A stretch of 64,000 nt of DNA, taken from NCBI RefSeq assembly GCF_030409755.1, contig NZ_JAUFQE010000003.1:186001-250000 (forward strand), given 5' to 3'. Position numbers and translations under genes: made by a program. Every line of letters begins with the position of its first letter. Position 1 is the first letter of the stretch. The DNA is from Vibrio lentus. Lineage in GTDB: Bacteria > Pseudomonadota > Gammaproteobacteria > Enterobacterales > Vibrionaceae. This document shows, one piece after another, positions 38,561-47,249 of the stretch. Under the pieces are notes generated by a model. It saw only the letters and a program-made list of their open reading frames with translations, did no database searches and was not told where the DNA came from.

Positions 38561-38613
38561 GGAAACACGTTATGTGGATCATTGATTGTTAATGATCCAC
38601 ATAACGTGTTTCC
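38561..38613. repeat. perfect 23-base inverted repeat
   Basis: Arms 38561-38583 and 38591-38613 are exact reverse complements, beginning GGAAACACGTTATGTGGATC, around a 7-base loop. No T run follows, so it is unlike a plain terminator. It lies ~310 bases left of the iterons. Confidence 0.9.
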
Positions 38614-38791
38614 ATCTAGATAATGTGACACTGTTACTTACTATTTTTACCAAGCTAAAAACTTAGTTTTCCCCCATTTATTTTATATCATTGGTGAATA
38701 CCTACAACGATCAGAGTAGTAATCCCCTAAGATGCAAGTACATAACAAAAAAATTAATGGATCAAATAAGATTGTTAGAGTGTTAACACTT

Positions 38792-38843
38792 ACTTAATGA
38801 GCAACGTCAAAGCTCCCTAGAGATTTGACGTTGCTCATTAAGT
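38792..38843. repeat. perfect 20-base inverted repeat next to the origin
   Basis: ACTTAATGAGCAACGTCAAA (38792-38811) and its exact reverse complement (38824-38843) around a 12-base loop, ~80 bases left of the first iteron. It may be a primosome or single-strand initiation structure, a counter-transcribed RNA or a terminator. Confidence 0.9.
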
Positions 38844-38921
38844 CACCGACTGAACCTAAGTGAAGTTGGTATTGTTATAAAACTAGATCCTAAAGGTTCT
38901 AGTTTCTTAGTACCCGCCTAA

Positions 38922-39272
38922 AAATATAAACATTTGCCGAAATAATATAGATATTCACCGAAGGTATATCAATATTTACCGAATATATATTGATATTAAA
39001 CGATCAAACATATAAACATTTGCCGAATTAAAGAGTTTAACTGTTAACATTAACCGATCTAGAAGATAGGGGAGATCATAATTTATGGTTATTAGGCAAA
39101 GTTGTCTAAAAAACGATCAAAAAATAGGCTCGATTATTAATCCAATAGTTAGTTTGATCCTTAACACTCAAGTAAACATTTACCGAAGTAAGTGGTTATT
39201 TACCGATATTTATACATAATTTATGTGATGTACTATAGATATTTAACGAAATCATATAGACATCTACCGAAG
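38922..39272 (+). repeat. iteron origin of replication
   Basis: About ten copies of a degenerate iteron with consensus ATATAnACATTTACCGAA. Positions of the CCGA core: 38937, 38958, 38979, ~39000, 39023, 39054, 39183, 39203, ~39246 and 39267. The first four are exactly 21 bases apart (two helical turns), and later ones are mostly 20-23 apart. The gap 39060-39170 is AT-rich and could be where strands open. Immediately upstream of the initiator gene, as in iteron-controlled theta plasmids. Confidence 0.85.
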
Positions 39273-39332
39273 TTGGTGAGGTAAGTAAGGTTATCTGTTA
39301 GAATAATACTATCGCGTTATTAGGTAATGATC

Positions 39333-40358
39333 ATGACTTCAACATCTAGCTCTAGTTTGACGGTTATTAATGAAGAAGACCGTAAAAATCGGTTTATCTC
39401 ATCCATTTTATTTTCGAGAGCTACCATCTTTCATCCAGCTTCACGCTTAACATCCACAATGCAATCCAAACTCATTGAGATTGCACAAAGCGGGGGGACT
39501 GATCCTAACTATCCATTAGAAAGCGTGAATATTAACAGTTATGGAAAAAACTTCAGAGTTGATCTGCATGTTGATTACCTACTTCAACCACATCGAGATA
39601 TCTTAGAAACCATGCTGGCCTATGCCCAAACTATTCAATTGGACGACAATTCTTATGATGCTGGCTCACGTTTAACCTGGTCTCAGGTATACCAAACCAT
39701 AACGGACGGTGATATCTCTGATACTCAACAAGATGGTTTCGATTCATTTATTGATCGAGATGCGACTGTTCTGTCAATGAGTATGTATGAGTTAGCAACC
39801 CGAATGGGTATGGCGACCACTCGCGCGAACTATGATCAAATAGAGCGTCGTATTACTCAGTTAGCAACGGCTCACTTGGTGATAAATGAACTTGATGAAG
39901 AGCAGAATGTAGTCAGCAAAAAGCCGTTAGAGTTTGTTCAAGATTACCGATTTTATTGTGATCGAAGTAAATTCAAAACAGGTCGTAAGAACAGTAAGAA
40001 CCTCACTAACCACGTGTTCTTAGTGCCAGATATGCGTTTACTGCAAGCAATACGCGACCATGGTTACTACTATCGATTAGAACAACACAAAATGACCAAC
40101 TACAGTAAACCGTCGGTTCGTTCATTCTTAAAATACATTACTACGCATAAAGCTGAATTCTTACACAACAAGAAGTTTGAGTGGGCACTCGATAGCTACA
40201 TTCAATCTATTGCTTCAAAAGTCAGCCATAGCTTCCGTAGTGATCTCAGAAAAGATTTGTTGGCTAATGCCGTACAAATCGAAAAAGACTTTAGCCTTCA
40301 ATTTCGCGATGTAGGTAATGGTATACAGATATTTTATATAGGGGAGGGTGGATCATGA
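39333..40358 (+). CDS. plasmid replication initiator protein
   Basis: About 341 residues, no signal peptide, basic C-terminal half. Winged-helix-like segments appear at MSMYELATRMGMATTRANYD and RRITQLATAHLVI, and RSFLKYITTHKAEFLHN near residue 265. The arrangement resembles TrfA/RepA-type iteron-binding initiators, but I cannot name its Pfam family. Position right after the iterons and overlap (ATGA) with a RepA-type helicase gene make the role secure. The second ATG (39333) has a better-placed AGG than the one at 39327. Confidence 0.8.
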   Translation: MTSTSSSSLTVINEEDRKNRFISSILFSRATIFHPASRLTSTMQSKLIEIAQSGGTDPNYPLESVNINSYGKNFRVDLHVDYLLQPHRDILETMLAYAQTIQLDDNSYDAGSRLTWSQVYQTITDGDISDTQQDGFDSFIDRDATVLSMSMYELATRMGMATTRANYDQIERRITQLATAHLVINELDEEQNVVSKKPLEFVQDYRFYCDRSKFKTGRKNSKNLTNHVFLVPDMRLLQAIRDHGYYYRLEQHKMTNYSKPSVRSFLKYITTHKAEFLHNKKFEWALDSYIQSIASKVSHSFRSDLRKDLLANAVQIEKDFSLQFRDVGNGIQIFYIGEGGS

Positions 40359-41269
40359 ACACTCAATCTCTTGATAGCTTGATGTCTTCATCTGCAAGTC
40401 AAAACCTAAGCTTCAGCCTGAAAGGTTTACTTAAAGGACATGTAGGCATGTTGATTGCTGCTCCTAATGTCGGTAAGTCTCATCTAGCATTGTGTATTGC
40501 AATGGAACACGCTTCTTCAATGTCTTTACTCGGGATGAGCGCGGCCGGAAAACCCGCAAAAACTTTGGTATTGAGTTCAGAAGACGGAGTTGGCGTGATT
40601 CAATCTCGCATGAAAGAAAAGCTGACTAATTGCACTGCCACTATTAAGTCAGAGCTAAAAAATAATCTCCACTTTCTAACCGATATTGAACCGATAGTGA
40701 TCCCGCCAGATAGCTCTGCACAAGAACAGGCAGAACATAAGCAGTATTTAGCACAACTCAAGCAAACCTTCTCGGAATTCGACTTAGTGATAGTGGATAC
40801 GGTGACGGAATCAATAGGCCGTTGTGAAGAGGTAAAACACGATCGCTTAATCAAAAATGTTTTTCAGAGCCTTGCCAGTGAATCAGGTGCCAGTTTGTTG
40901 CTTGTCCATCATGTAAATAAAGATGAGATCCGCGGTAACCAAGAAATTACCATGGCATCAGGCGCAGGTTTAACATCGGTAATGCGACTAACAAAGTGCT
41001 TGTTTACGTTAAAGAGAAACAAAGAATCTTTGTCGATTAAATATCTTAAGAGCAATTATTTACCTGAAAATGAAAATCAAGAGTTTGCGGTTGAAGTGAG
41101 ACAAAGCCTCACTATTAATCCACAGGTATTCAGTTTAAAATCCAAGGCGTCTAAGCCTGCTCGCTCAGCGCAAAGCATTAAGCAAAACCCAAAAAAAATC
41201 ACACTGCCCGGAACTATTCCAGAGCAAAAAGAAATTGAAGAGCGAAAAAATCTTAGAGACGTCTTGTAA
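40355..41269 (+). CDS. RepA-type replicative ATPase/helicase
   Basis: A 304-residue RecA-fold protein. GHVGMLIAAPNVGKSHLALC near residues 29-48 holds Walker A (APNVGKS), LVLSSEDGVGVIQSR follows, EFDLVIVDTVTES is Walker B, and SLLLVHHVNKDEIRGNQEIT is the sensor region. This matches hexameric RepA of RSF1010 type. It probably unwinds DNA at the origin or loads the host helicase. It starts within the stop of the initiator gene after a GGGGAGGG site; a hairpin terminator follows. Confidence 0.8.
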   Translation: MNTQSLDSLMSSSASQNLSFSLKGLLKGHVGMLIAAPNVGKSHLALCIAMEHASSMSLLGMSAAGKPAKTLVLSSEDGVGVIQSRMKEKLTNCTATIKSELKNNLHFLTDIEPIVIPPDSSAQEQAEHKQYLAQLKQTFSEFDLVIVDTVTESIGRCEEVKHDRLIKNVFQSLASESGASLLLVHHVNKDEIRGNQEITMASGAGLTSVMRLTKCLFTLKRNKESLSIKYLKSNYLPENENQEFAVEVRQSLTINPQVFSLKSKASKPARSAQSIKQNPKKITLPGTIPEQKEIEERKNLRDVL

Positions 41270-41288
41270 GTAACCTATCACACTTTGA

Positions 41289-41318
41289 AACAGCACCGAC
41301 ATCCGGTGCTGTTTTCTT
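41289..41318 (+). terminator. terminator of the rep operon
   Basis: Perfect 10-base arms AACAGCACCG / CGGTGCTGTT, 5-base loop, then TTCTTAT, 20 bases after the stop. Confidence 0.85.
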
Positions 41319-41405
41319 ATCTGACACTGTTCGCACTCTCTGTTACTCGTTCAATTTTTTCGCTCAGCTTGTTCAGTTTGGATCGCTTTTACTTAAGGAG
41401 AAAGC

Positions 41406-41911
41406 ATGGCGAACTACGCGTATTTAAGAGTCTCCTCAGACAGCCTAGATGTGGCAAATCAAAAGCAAGGTATCTATGACGACACCAATAAAGTTGGGAT
41501 AGGTAATATAGTGTTTGTTGAAGATGTGGTGACAGGAAAGAAAAAAATGGCGGTAACGTAAGTTAGTCGAGGGTATGACGAACGGAGATTACATCGTGTT
41601 TATTGAAGTCATTCGAATTGCTCGTTCGATGTTACAAGTGCTTGAGGTACTTGAAGTGCGTATGGAAAAGAAGATCAATGTTTATATAGCTAAACATAAC
41701 TTACCACTGGATGGTTTAATGCAATCTTGCATAACCGCTACGGTGCTAGGACTTACGGCAGAAATAGAGCGTGAGTTTATCTCGATGAGAGCGAAGGAAG
41801 TACTTAAAGATGGGCTTGGGGATTAGTCCCACAGAAAAATTGTTCGATGAAGCGCCGAGTACGCTGAGTGACTATATTAAGCAACGCAAGTTAACCCTTA
41901 AATTAGCTTGA
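41406..41911 (+). pseudogene. serine recombinase/DNA invertase, broken (copy 1)
   Basis: ATG 41406 gives MANYAYLRVSSDSLDVANQK with the catalytic Ser (LRVSS), and then stops after TGKKKMAVT. A later frame carries the helix region VIRIARSMLQVLEVLE, AEIEREFISMRAKE, and in a third frame the C-terminal helix-turn-helix APSTLSDYIKQRKLTL to the stop at 41911. About 60 central residues are lost. The family (master DNA invertase/plasmid resolvase) often resolves plasmid dimers. Confidence 0.75.
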
Positions 41912-41914
41912 GGG

Positions 41915-42217
41915 TTAAGAGATTTGTGAAAAGTGCTTAGCTGGAGATATGTGTTTACTCAGAACGGCTGCAATAACTATGTGCTCTTGTTTCTGGATGT
42001 AATAAATTACATGGTGCTTTAAAGGAAACCGGAAGTAGTTTTGGCCCAGTTCAAAAACTTCTATGCCGAGCAACTTGTTGTTCGCCAGTAATTCCATAGA
42101 TTGCTTTAGTTCTGAAAAGTAAGTAGTCCATTGTGTTTGCCCCCTTCGCTCTAATGTATAGCGACGAATCTCAATGAGATCAGATTGCGCTGCAGAAGAA
42201 AGCTTATAGTGCATCAT
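41915..42217 (-). CDS. ParE/RelE-superfamily toxin
   Basis: A 100-residue protein. YKLSSAAQSDLIEIRRYTLE at the start is the ParE helical hairpin, NNKLLGIEVFELGQNYFRFP and KHHVIYYIQKQEHIVIAAVL are the central strands, and it ends ISPAKHFSQIS. Such toxins block gyrase (ParE) or cut mRNA on ribosomes (RelE); the sequence favours ParE. The start overlaps the antitoxin stop (TAATG), so the two are made together. A plasmid-maintenance system next to the replication genes. Confidence 0.85.
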   Translation of the reverse strand: MMHYKLSSAAQSDLIEIRRYTLERRGQTQWTTYFSELKQSMELLANNKLLGIEVFELGQNYFRFPLKHHVIYYIQKQEHIVIAAVLSKHISPAKHFSQIS

Positions 42218-42477
42218 TAATCAAATTTACCTTGGTCAAGTGCATTCATGAAGTCGTTACCGTCAACTAGGTTATCTGATAGAGCATCGGCTTCTGCTTG
42301 TTCGAAGCGTGATTTAACAACCATCAATTTCAGAGCTTCAAGTTGCTCATATTCTTCACAAGACATCATCACCGCAACTGGTGAGCCGTTCTTATTGATT
42401 TGTATGGGTTCACGTTGAACTTTCATCAACAAATCGCCAAATTTGGTTTTAGCTGTATTAGCTGTAAGTGATTGCAT
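42217..42477 (-). CDS. Phd/YefM-family antitoxin
   Basis: About 86 residues from ATG 42477, which has AGGAG 7-8 bases upstream; a longer in-frame start at 42525 would add residues outside the family. MQSLTANTAKTKFGDLLMKV and EPIQINKNGSPVAVMMSCEE form the YefM DNA-binding fold, and the acidic C-terminus (LVDGNDFMNALDQGKFD) would wrap the toxin. It represses its own promoter and neutralises the ParE-like toxin. Confidence 0.9.
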   Translation of the reverse strand: MQSLTANTAKTKFGDLLMKVQREPIQINKNGSPVAVMMSCEEYEQLEALKLMVVKSRFEQAEADALSDNLVDGNDFMNALDQGKFD

Positions 42478-42604
42478 AACACTCTCCTTTTCGTTCATTA
42501 TAAGCGAATCGAACGATTTAACCAATTTGTATGATTCTGTGATTGGAGGTAATATGACACAATGTACATAAAGGTATCTTAATGTTCACTTTAAGGTTCG
42601 TTTT

Positions 42605-43112
42605 ATGAAAATCAGTTATGCCTGTGTTAGTACTCAAGACCAAACGTTCAACTTGAACAGCTTAAAGCCATAGGCTGTGAAAAAATTTACCAAGAACAGG
42701 CGAGTGGTAAATCCTCCTATAGATAACAGCTTAGTCTGTTGTTGGACTTTGTGAGGGAAGGGACGTCATTCACGTTACTAAAGTCGACCGTATTGCTCGT
42801 AATACTATCGATGCATTGCAAATTGCATCAGCTAGCGCAAAAGAACGCAGGTTTGGTTTTTCATTGATCTAGGAGAATTGGACATCAACAGTGATGTGGG
42901 CCAGGTTATCTATACCACCATTTCGGTGTTCGCAGAGATGGAAAGAAAACGCATCTTACAGCGCTGTAACGAGGGTAGGGAGCGAGCTCGCACACCTCGG
43001 ACGATTTCCTAATAAGCAGTTTCAACAACGCATTCAAGAGCTTGCAGAGCAAGGGATGAATAAGCATACGCTCAGTAAAGAGTTAGGGTGCAGTCGCACA
43101 ACTTTTTATTAA
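42605..43112 (+). pseudogene. serine resolvase, frameshifted (copy 2)
   Basis: ATG 42605: MKISYACVSTQDQ (catalytic Ser in VSTQDQ), then frame breaks. Later frames give DFVREGD, VTKVDRIARN, LDINSDVGQVIYTTISVFAE, and finally the helix-turn-helix QRIQELAEQGMNKHTLSKEL ending at 43112. These are the ordered parts of a Tn3-type resolvase. At least three breaks, so inactive. With the copy at 41406 it brackets the toxin-antitoxin pair. Confidence 0.75.
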
Positions 43113-43307
43113 GGTACTAGATTGAAGGATTGGGTAGTGAAATAACAAACGAGCATAAATTTATAAATTATTGAGTAATTATTATTAATAAGAGTATTTG
43201 AAAATTAAATAATTTTAATCTTCCGGATTCACGTATTTCTGATTCCGAACGTTAATTTAATGTTCGGAAGAAGTGAGCGTAATTTTTCTGAAAAGGAGAT
43301 TAAATAA

Positions 43308-44306
43308 ATGTACGGACAATACATGCTCATTGTTTTAATAGGGATTGTGCTAGCAGGCTGTAGCGACAAGGAAGATGCTATATCGGGCGATACTGTGTTT
43401 AGTGTGCCCAAAGAAGATGTATCAACCTCACCCTCAGAGCCGAAGCCAACTCCAATAGAACCCAATGCCTTAGGTAATTTAGTCGAAATAAAAATACTTC
43501 CCCCCGAAGGGCAATTATCTGTTCCCGCAAATAGTAAGATGAAATTGCGGATAATTGGTGTCTATGAAAATGGGGAAGAAGACCTTACTGAACAAGCCGA
43601 GCTGAGAATACTAGATAATGTATCAAACATTACATTCACAGAGGACAACCAGGTACAAGCCGGTGTTTGGGATCCATCAGGTGCTTCTTATAATAACACA
43701 AGGATAGAAGCCGAGTTTGAAGGCATAAAAGCTGAGTTAATCGTCAATGTTATGGAAGGTGTATGTGATAAAGCGCTGACGTTAGCCCAAGTAGAGTCCT
43801 TGGATGGGACTTGTGTGATGTCTCATACATATGACGGCAAAGAGTACCTATTTGTTCCACGAAAAAAATTTATGGACAGGCTAGGGTACACCGCTTCTAA
43901 TATCGAAGAAAACGAAGGGCGAACTTATGCGATAATTCATAATGATAGTTACCCTTATGCACTGTTTAGAAGAGATGGTAAAGGAATAACTTTGGAAAAT
44001 TACGAGAACGAAAATAATCCATACGGCCAAGCTGAAAGGTATTGTAATGACCTCGTCAAAATGAGTTTTAATAATAAAGATGGTTGGAAAATGTCAACCT
44101 TTGAAGAGCTGGAAGAGCTTATAGTCCACCATAAAAACAATAACTTATTGATTTCTGGAGGCTTACCTCTGGACTACTTTAGCATCTGGAATTCGGACAA
44201 ACCTCCTTCAGGCATATTATATGGTTTTCTAAATAATGTAAACAACGGGGAGAAGGTCCCCCACTATTTATCTAGTAGACATGCGATTTTGTGTAGGTCT
44301 GAATAG
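43308..44306 (+). CDS. lipoprotein with C-terminal DUF1566/Lcl-like domain
   Basis: A 332-residue lipoprotein (MLIVLIGIVLAGC, Cys18). After a Ser/Pro-rich linker (EDVSTSPSEPKPTPIEPN) comes an Ig-like region with VEIKILPPEGQLSVPANSK and ITFTEDNQVQAGVWDPSG, resembling BIG2 folds. The C-terminal ~150 residues have ERYCNDLVKM, GWKMSTFEELEELI, FSIWNSDKPPSG and a final ILCRSE, in the order of Lcl/DUF1566 C-type-lectin-like domains. AAAAGGAG lies before the start. Probably a surface-exposed binding protein. The C-terminal plan is shared with the proteins at 55838 and 60813. Confidence 0.75.
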   Translation: MYGQYMLIVLIGIVLAGCSDKEDAISGDTVFSVPKEDVSTSPSEPKPTPIEPNALGNLVEIKILPPEGQLSVPANSKMKLRIIGVYENGEEDLTEQAELRILDNVSNITFTEDNQVQAGVWDPSGASYNNTRIEAEFEGIKAELIVNVMEGVCDKALTLAQVESLDGTCVMSHTYDGKEYLFVPRKKFMDRLGYTASNIEENEGRTYAIIHNDSYPYALFRRDGKGITLENYENENNPYGQAERYCNDLVKMSFNNKDGWKMSTFEELEELIVHHKNNNLLISGGLPLDYFSIWNSDKPPSGILYGFLNNVNNGEKVPHYLSSRHAILCRSE

Positions 44307-44336
44307 ATAGAACCGCACACGGCACGTGCGTGCTGT

Positions 44337-44363
44337 AAGGCAGCCAGACAAGCTGCCTTTTAT
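44337..44363 (+). terminator. terminator of the lipoprotein gene
   Basis: AAGGCAGC / GCTGCCTT around a 7-base loop, followed by TTAT, ~30 bases after the stop. Confidence 0.7.
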
Positions 44364-44880
44364 CCTCGATAACCAAATTCACCACCACACCCGTGAGGAA
44401 CTGCCCGGAGAGGGACTTTACCTCCTATTACTTTTTCAACCTTATCCAAACTCAATTTTTCCATATCCATATCCCTCTTGATTAGTTTGCTTTTTGTACA
44501 TCAACATAACGATTACCACTAAAACCGTTACTCACTCAAGTAGACAAATTCCTTTTTATTCAGAGTGGGATATATCTATCGATGATTAAATAAATAACCT
44601 GATTATTGAAATAAAAATAGACCTTGAGAATTTGTTTAATAATAAAATTGTCAAATATCTATAAATAATGGAATTAAAGGAACTCAGATTATTGTATTTG
44701 GCAGATCTGATTTGATAGACGAATAGCCCTGTTTAATTTGGTACGGCCAATGCTGCGCCCCGTCCTTTGGTTTAATAAGCTTTGTGGCTGCTGTTGTTCT
44801 ATCTGCTTAAGTTGCATTATCACGTGTAGTTTATTGGCGCAGCGGTGGTCGTGTCGTGGTGTTATTGTCAAAATTTACAC
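44364..44880. other. intergenic region
   Basis: 517 bases. A 60-codon minus-strand frame at 44689-44871 has no features to support it. Nothing else recognised. Confidence 0.45.
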
Positions 44881-46060
44881 CTATTGGGGCTTCTCTAAAT
44901 GAATGGTTCGCGTAGCTGAAACTATGGTTTCTGCTCGGTGTGCAATGATGATGCGAGTGATATTTAGTTGCTGCACGTGTTGGTTAATATTAGCATCAAG
45001 GTGGCTCGTAGATTCATCTAAGCAGAGAACTTTGGGCTGATTATAAAGCGCTCAAGCGAGGAAAAGACGTTGTAATTGCCCGCCGGAAAAGCTACTTCCC
45101 ATTTTTCTAACTAAAGAATAAAAGCCTAAGGTAGTCGTTGAATCTCGGTTAAAATGTTAGCGTGGCGGCAACTCTCTTTTAATCTTTCCTCATCATATGG
45201 GCTATCAAACATGGTGATATTTTCACTCAGTGCTCCTGAAAGTAGAGGATCATTTTGCATTACACTTCCTAGGTGTGAACGATAGGTTGTTTTATCTAGC
45301 TTTTGGATATCGATACCATCTAGGTAAATGGTTCCAGTCGTCGGGGAGAGTAACCCAAGAAGGAGTTTAAGTAAGGTTGTCTTGCCGCATCCATATTCGC
45401 CTGTGATTGCGATACTTTCTCCGGGTTCTATTTCAAAACTGAGTTGGTTTAGCACCCAAGGTGCTTGGTCAAAATAACGAAAGCTTACGTTATCAACTAC
45501 CCACTGCATGTAATAAGGAGCTATTAATGCGGCGGATTGAATGACCACTGATAACATTAATAGTGTAACTAGGGTGCGTTTTAACCCATGAATCTTCTCC
45601 CACAGTTGGCTAATTCGCATGGTCTCGCGTTTGTCTTGTTTTTTTAAAGTTACTACTGGGGGGTAGTTCGAGTGCGATCCCGGTAAAGCAGCGAGCAAAT
45701 TCAATTGTAGATAACTGGCGCTTATCCTGAGCGGGGTCATTGATATCAACCTTTCCATTACACACTTTCGTTAGCACTACAAAATGGTTTAAGTCCCAAT
45801 GAATAATGCATGGCAAAGTAAGCTGATCTAACTCTTCTATTTCACATTGTACCGCTCGTGCTATGAGTCTTATTCGACTGGCTAATTCCATGACCTGTTT
45901 TAAATTCATGCCCTGTGCACCAAGCCTTACCATGCGTTTAAGTGATGCGCATTATCCGGAAATCATCGCGACGCACGCTAACGCGCATTCTGATACTTCG
46001 GATTGCATCACCAAAGGTACGTGTTTTAGATGTGTGTAATGTAATCGATGAAGAAGGTTA
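44881..46060 (-). pseudogene. peptidase-containing ABC exporter (CvaB/PCAT type), decayed
   Basis: Read leftward: the C39 peptidase start VPLVMQSEVSECALACVAMI with its catalytic Cys, a stop, then LGAQGMNLKQVMELASRIRL, IIHWDLNHFVVL (catalytic His) and DINDPA (Asp). Only the first membrane helix remains (VTLLMLSVVIQSAALIAPYY). MQWVVD then runs straight into NVSFRYFDQAPWVLNQLSFE, so about 250 residues of membrane domain are missing in frame. The ATPase has Walker A GEYGCGKTT, signature FSGGQLQRLFLA and Walker B KVLCLDESTSHLDA, but it is cut by two stops. Such exporters cleave double-glycine leaders and export the peptide. This copy cannot work. Confidence 0.85.
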
Positions 46061-46465
46061 TGGGGAGTTCCTGACATACTCTGTTTTCTTTGGTTGTGAG
46101 TGGTCCTGGGGGCCTGTGCATGCTTTTTATAGTTTGAGCCACGAGTTGCTGTGCTCTTTTTTGATTAATTAAATGCCACTCAACCTTATGAGCGTTTACG
46201 GCTAATGACATGTTATTAAAGGAGAAATTACGATTGATTATCTATGAGGGAGTCGAGTGGTTTTTTATGCCCTGGTTGAGAAGCCAATAAGAAGTGAGGG
46301 TTATCAATAAATTAACTCATAAATTAATTGTGGTACTGATGGAATTTAAGCCTTGATAAAGCTAAGGCTAAATACCTGTAGGCCGTTTACGCAAGCGCCA
46401 AGTTCTATTGCTGCGTTGTAAAGGCGTTATTCAGGGAGAAACATTGGTTACGTTAAGGATGAGTA
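46061..46465. other. region between exporter remnant and first precursor
   Basis: 405 bases. It must contain the promoter of the precursor gene at 46466 and probably the lost 5' end of the exporter gene. No site assigned with confidence. Confidence 0.4.
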
Positions 46466-46657
46466 ATGAAGAAAGTTATGTGCCAACAAGTAGCGTCACT
46501 ATCAGAGGATATGCTTGATAAAGTTGTGGGCGGGAAGGGATACGACGGTTGTACCTCTAACCTAAAAAGTTGCATAAAGCAGCGACGAAAAAAGGAAATT
46601 CATCAAAGGGTCGTGATTGGAGCGGGGGCTGGAATAGCCGCTCTTCCTAAGTCTTGA
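46466..46657 (+). CDS. double-glycine-leader bacteriocin-like precursor 1
   Basis: A 63-residue protein. The leader ASLSEDMLDKVVGG is a textbook class II/microcin double-glycine leader (L-S-x-x-x-L-x-x-V-x-G-G). Cleavage after Gly23 would release a 40-residue basic core, starting KGYDGCTSNLKSCIKQRRKK and ending with a Gly/Ala-rich, membrane-active-looking VVIGAGAGIAALPKS. Two Cys could form one disulfide. AAGG is upstream. It faces away from the exporter remnant and is followed 90 bases later by an exported protein gene. No known microcin is recognised in the core. Confidence 0.75.
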   Translation: MKKVMCQQVASLSEDMLDKVVGGKGYDGCTSNLKSCIKQRRKKEIHQRVVIGAGAGIAALPKS

Positions 46658-46748
46658 TTTTTTAATGATGGACGATGGTTTGTGAGGTAGGCCGCTTACT
46701 TACTTCACTTTTTCCTCATGAAGATGTTTCCTATTCACGGATCACATT

Positions 46749-47249
46749 ATGAAAACGTATTTGTTATCACTGTTTGTAGCTCAATTCCCGTTGCCCATGG
46801 CTGACAAGCCTTCTCTTGTCTCTATGTCAGATAATGCCATCGTACCTATTACTCGGCAGGCGTTGGTAGGTTGGTGGCAGTGTTGGTTTACTTTCCCGTT
46901 GATTGGTGACCGCATTCTAAACGAACATTTGAGGTTGGATAAAGATGGCAGTTTTTCATCGCAAGGGACGTTTGAATACTTTTTGAGTAATCATGACAAG
47001 CCAGCTATCTTCTCTTTTTCAGCTCAAGGAAACTGGGACTTTTATCAGCATCAACTTCGCCTTGAGTATGCCCCTTTTGATATCGAACCAATGGGTGAGT
47101 TGAGCGAACAATATCTAAACGACATCAAAAAAATCTACCTATCTCCATCCTATAAAGGGACGCGTCGCACTGTGTTTGATGTAGAGTTGTTACGCAAAAA
47201 TTCCATGACAATTGGTAATGAATATGACAGCTGGCAGTGCGTTAGATAA
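46749..47249 (+). CDS. exported protein of 166 residues, unknown
   Basis: Begins MKTYLLSLFVAQFPLPMA, a short signal-like hydrophobic start. The rest has paired tryptophans (VGWWQCWFTFPLIG), LRLDKDGSFSSQGTFEYF and a final DSWQCVR; the two outer Cys could pair. The strand-rich pattern W-x-C...L-x-x-D-G-x-F resembles small lipocalin-like or beta-barrel proteins, but no family is recognised. The 3' end overlaps the glycosyltransferase start by ~30 bases, so they are co-transcribed. It could be an immunity or accessory protein. Confidence 0.6.
   Translation: MKTYLLSLFVAQFPLPMADKPSLVSMSDNAIVPITRQALVGWWQCWFTFPLIGDRILNEHLRLDKDGSFSSQGTFEYFLSNHDKPAIFSFSAQGNWDFYQHQLRLEYAPFDIEPMGELSEQYLNDIKKIYLSPSYKGTRRTVFDVELLRKNSMTIGNEYDSWQCVR

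Larger units (their letters stand above)
38116..38921. other. region left of the origin with two long inverted repeats
   Basis: No firm gene. A 75-codon minus-strand frame (38355-38582) contains KWSQDNKVHSEDYKPWRRL and could be a relic, but it starts inside a hairpin arm. The main structures are the inverted repeats listed separately at 38561 and 38792. Confidence 0.45.

Noticed and set aside
38922..39272. Regularly spaced short repeats suggestive of a CRISPR array
   Set aside because: Repeats are degenerate ~18-mers at 21-base steps with no unique spacers of equal length, and they precede a replication initiator. They are iterons.
44689..44871. 60-codon minus-strand frame next to the exporter remnant
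   Set aside because: No start signal, no match to the exporter family, composition unconvincing.
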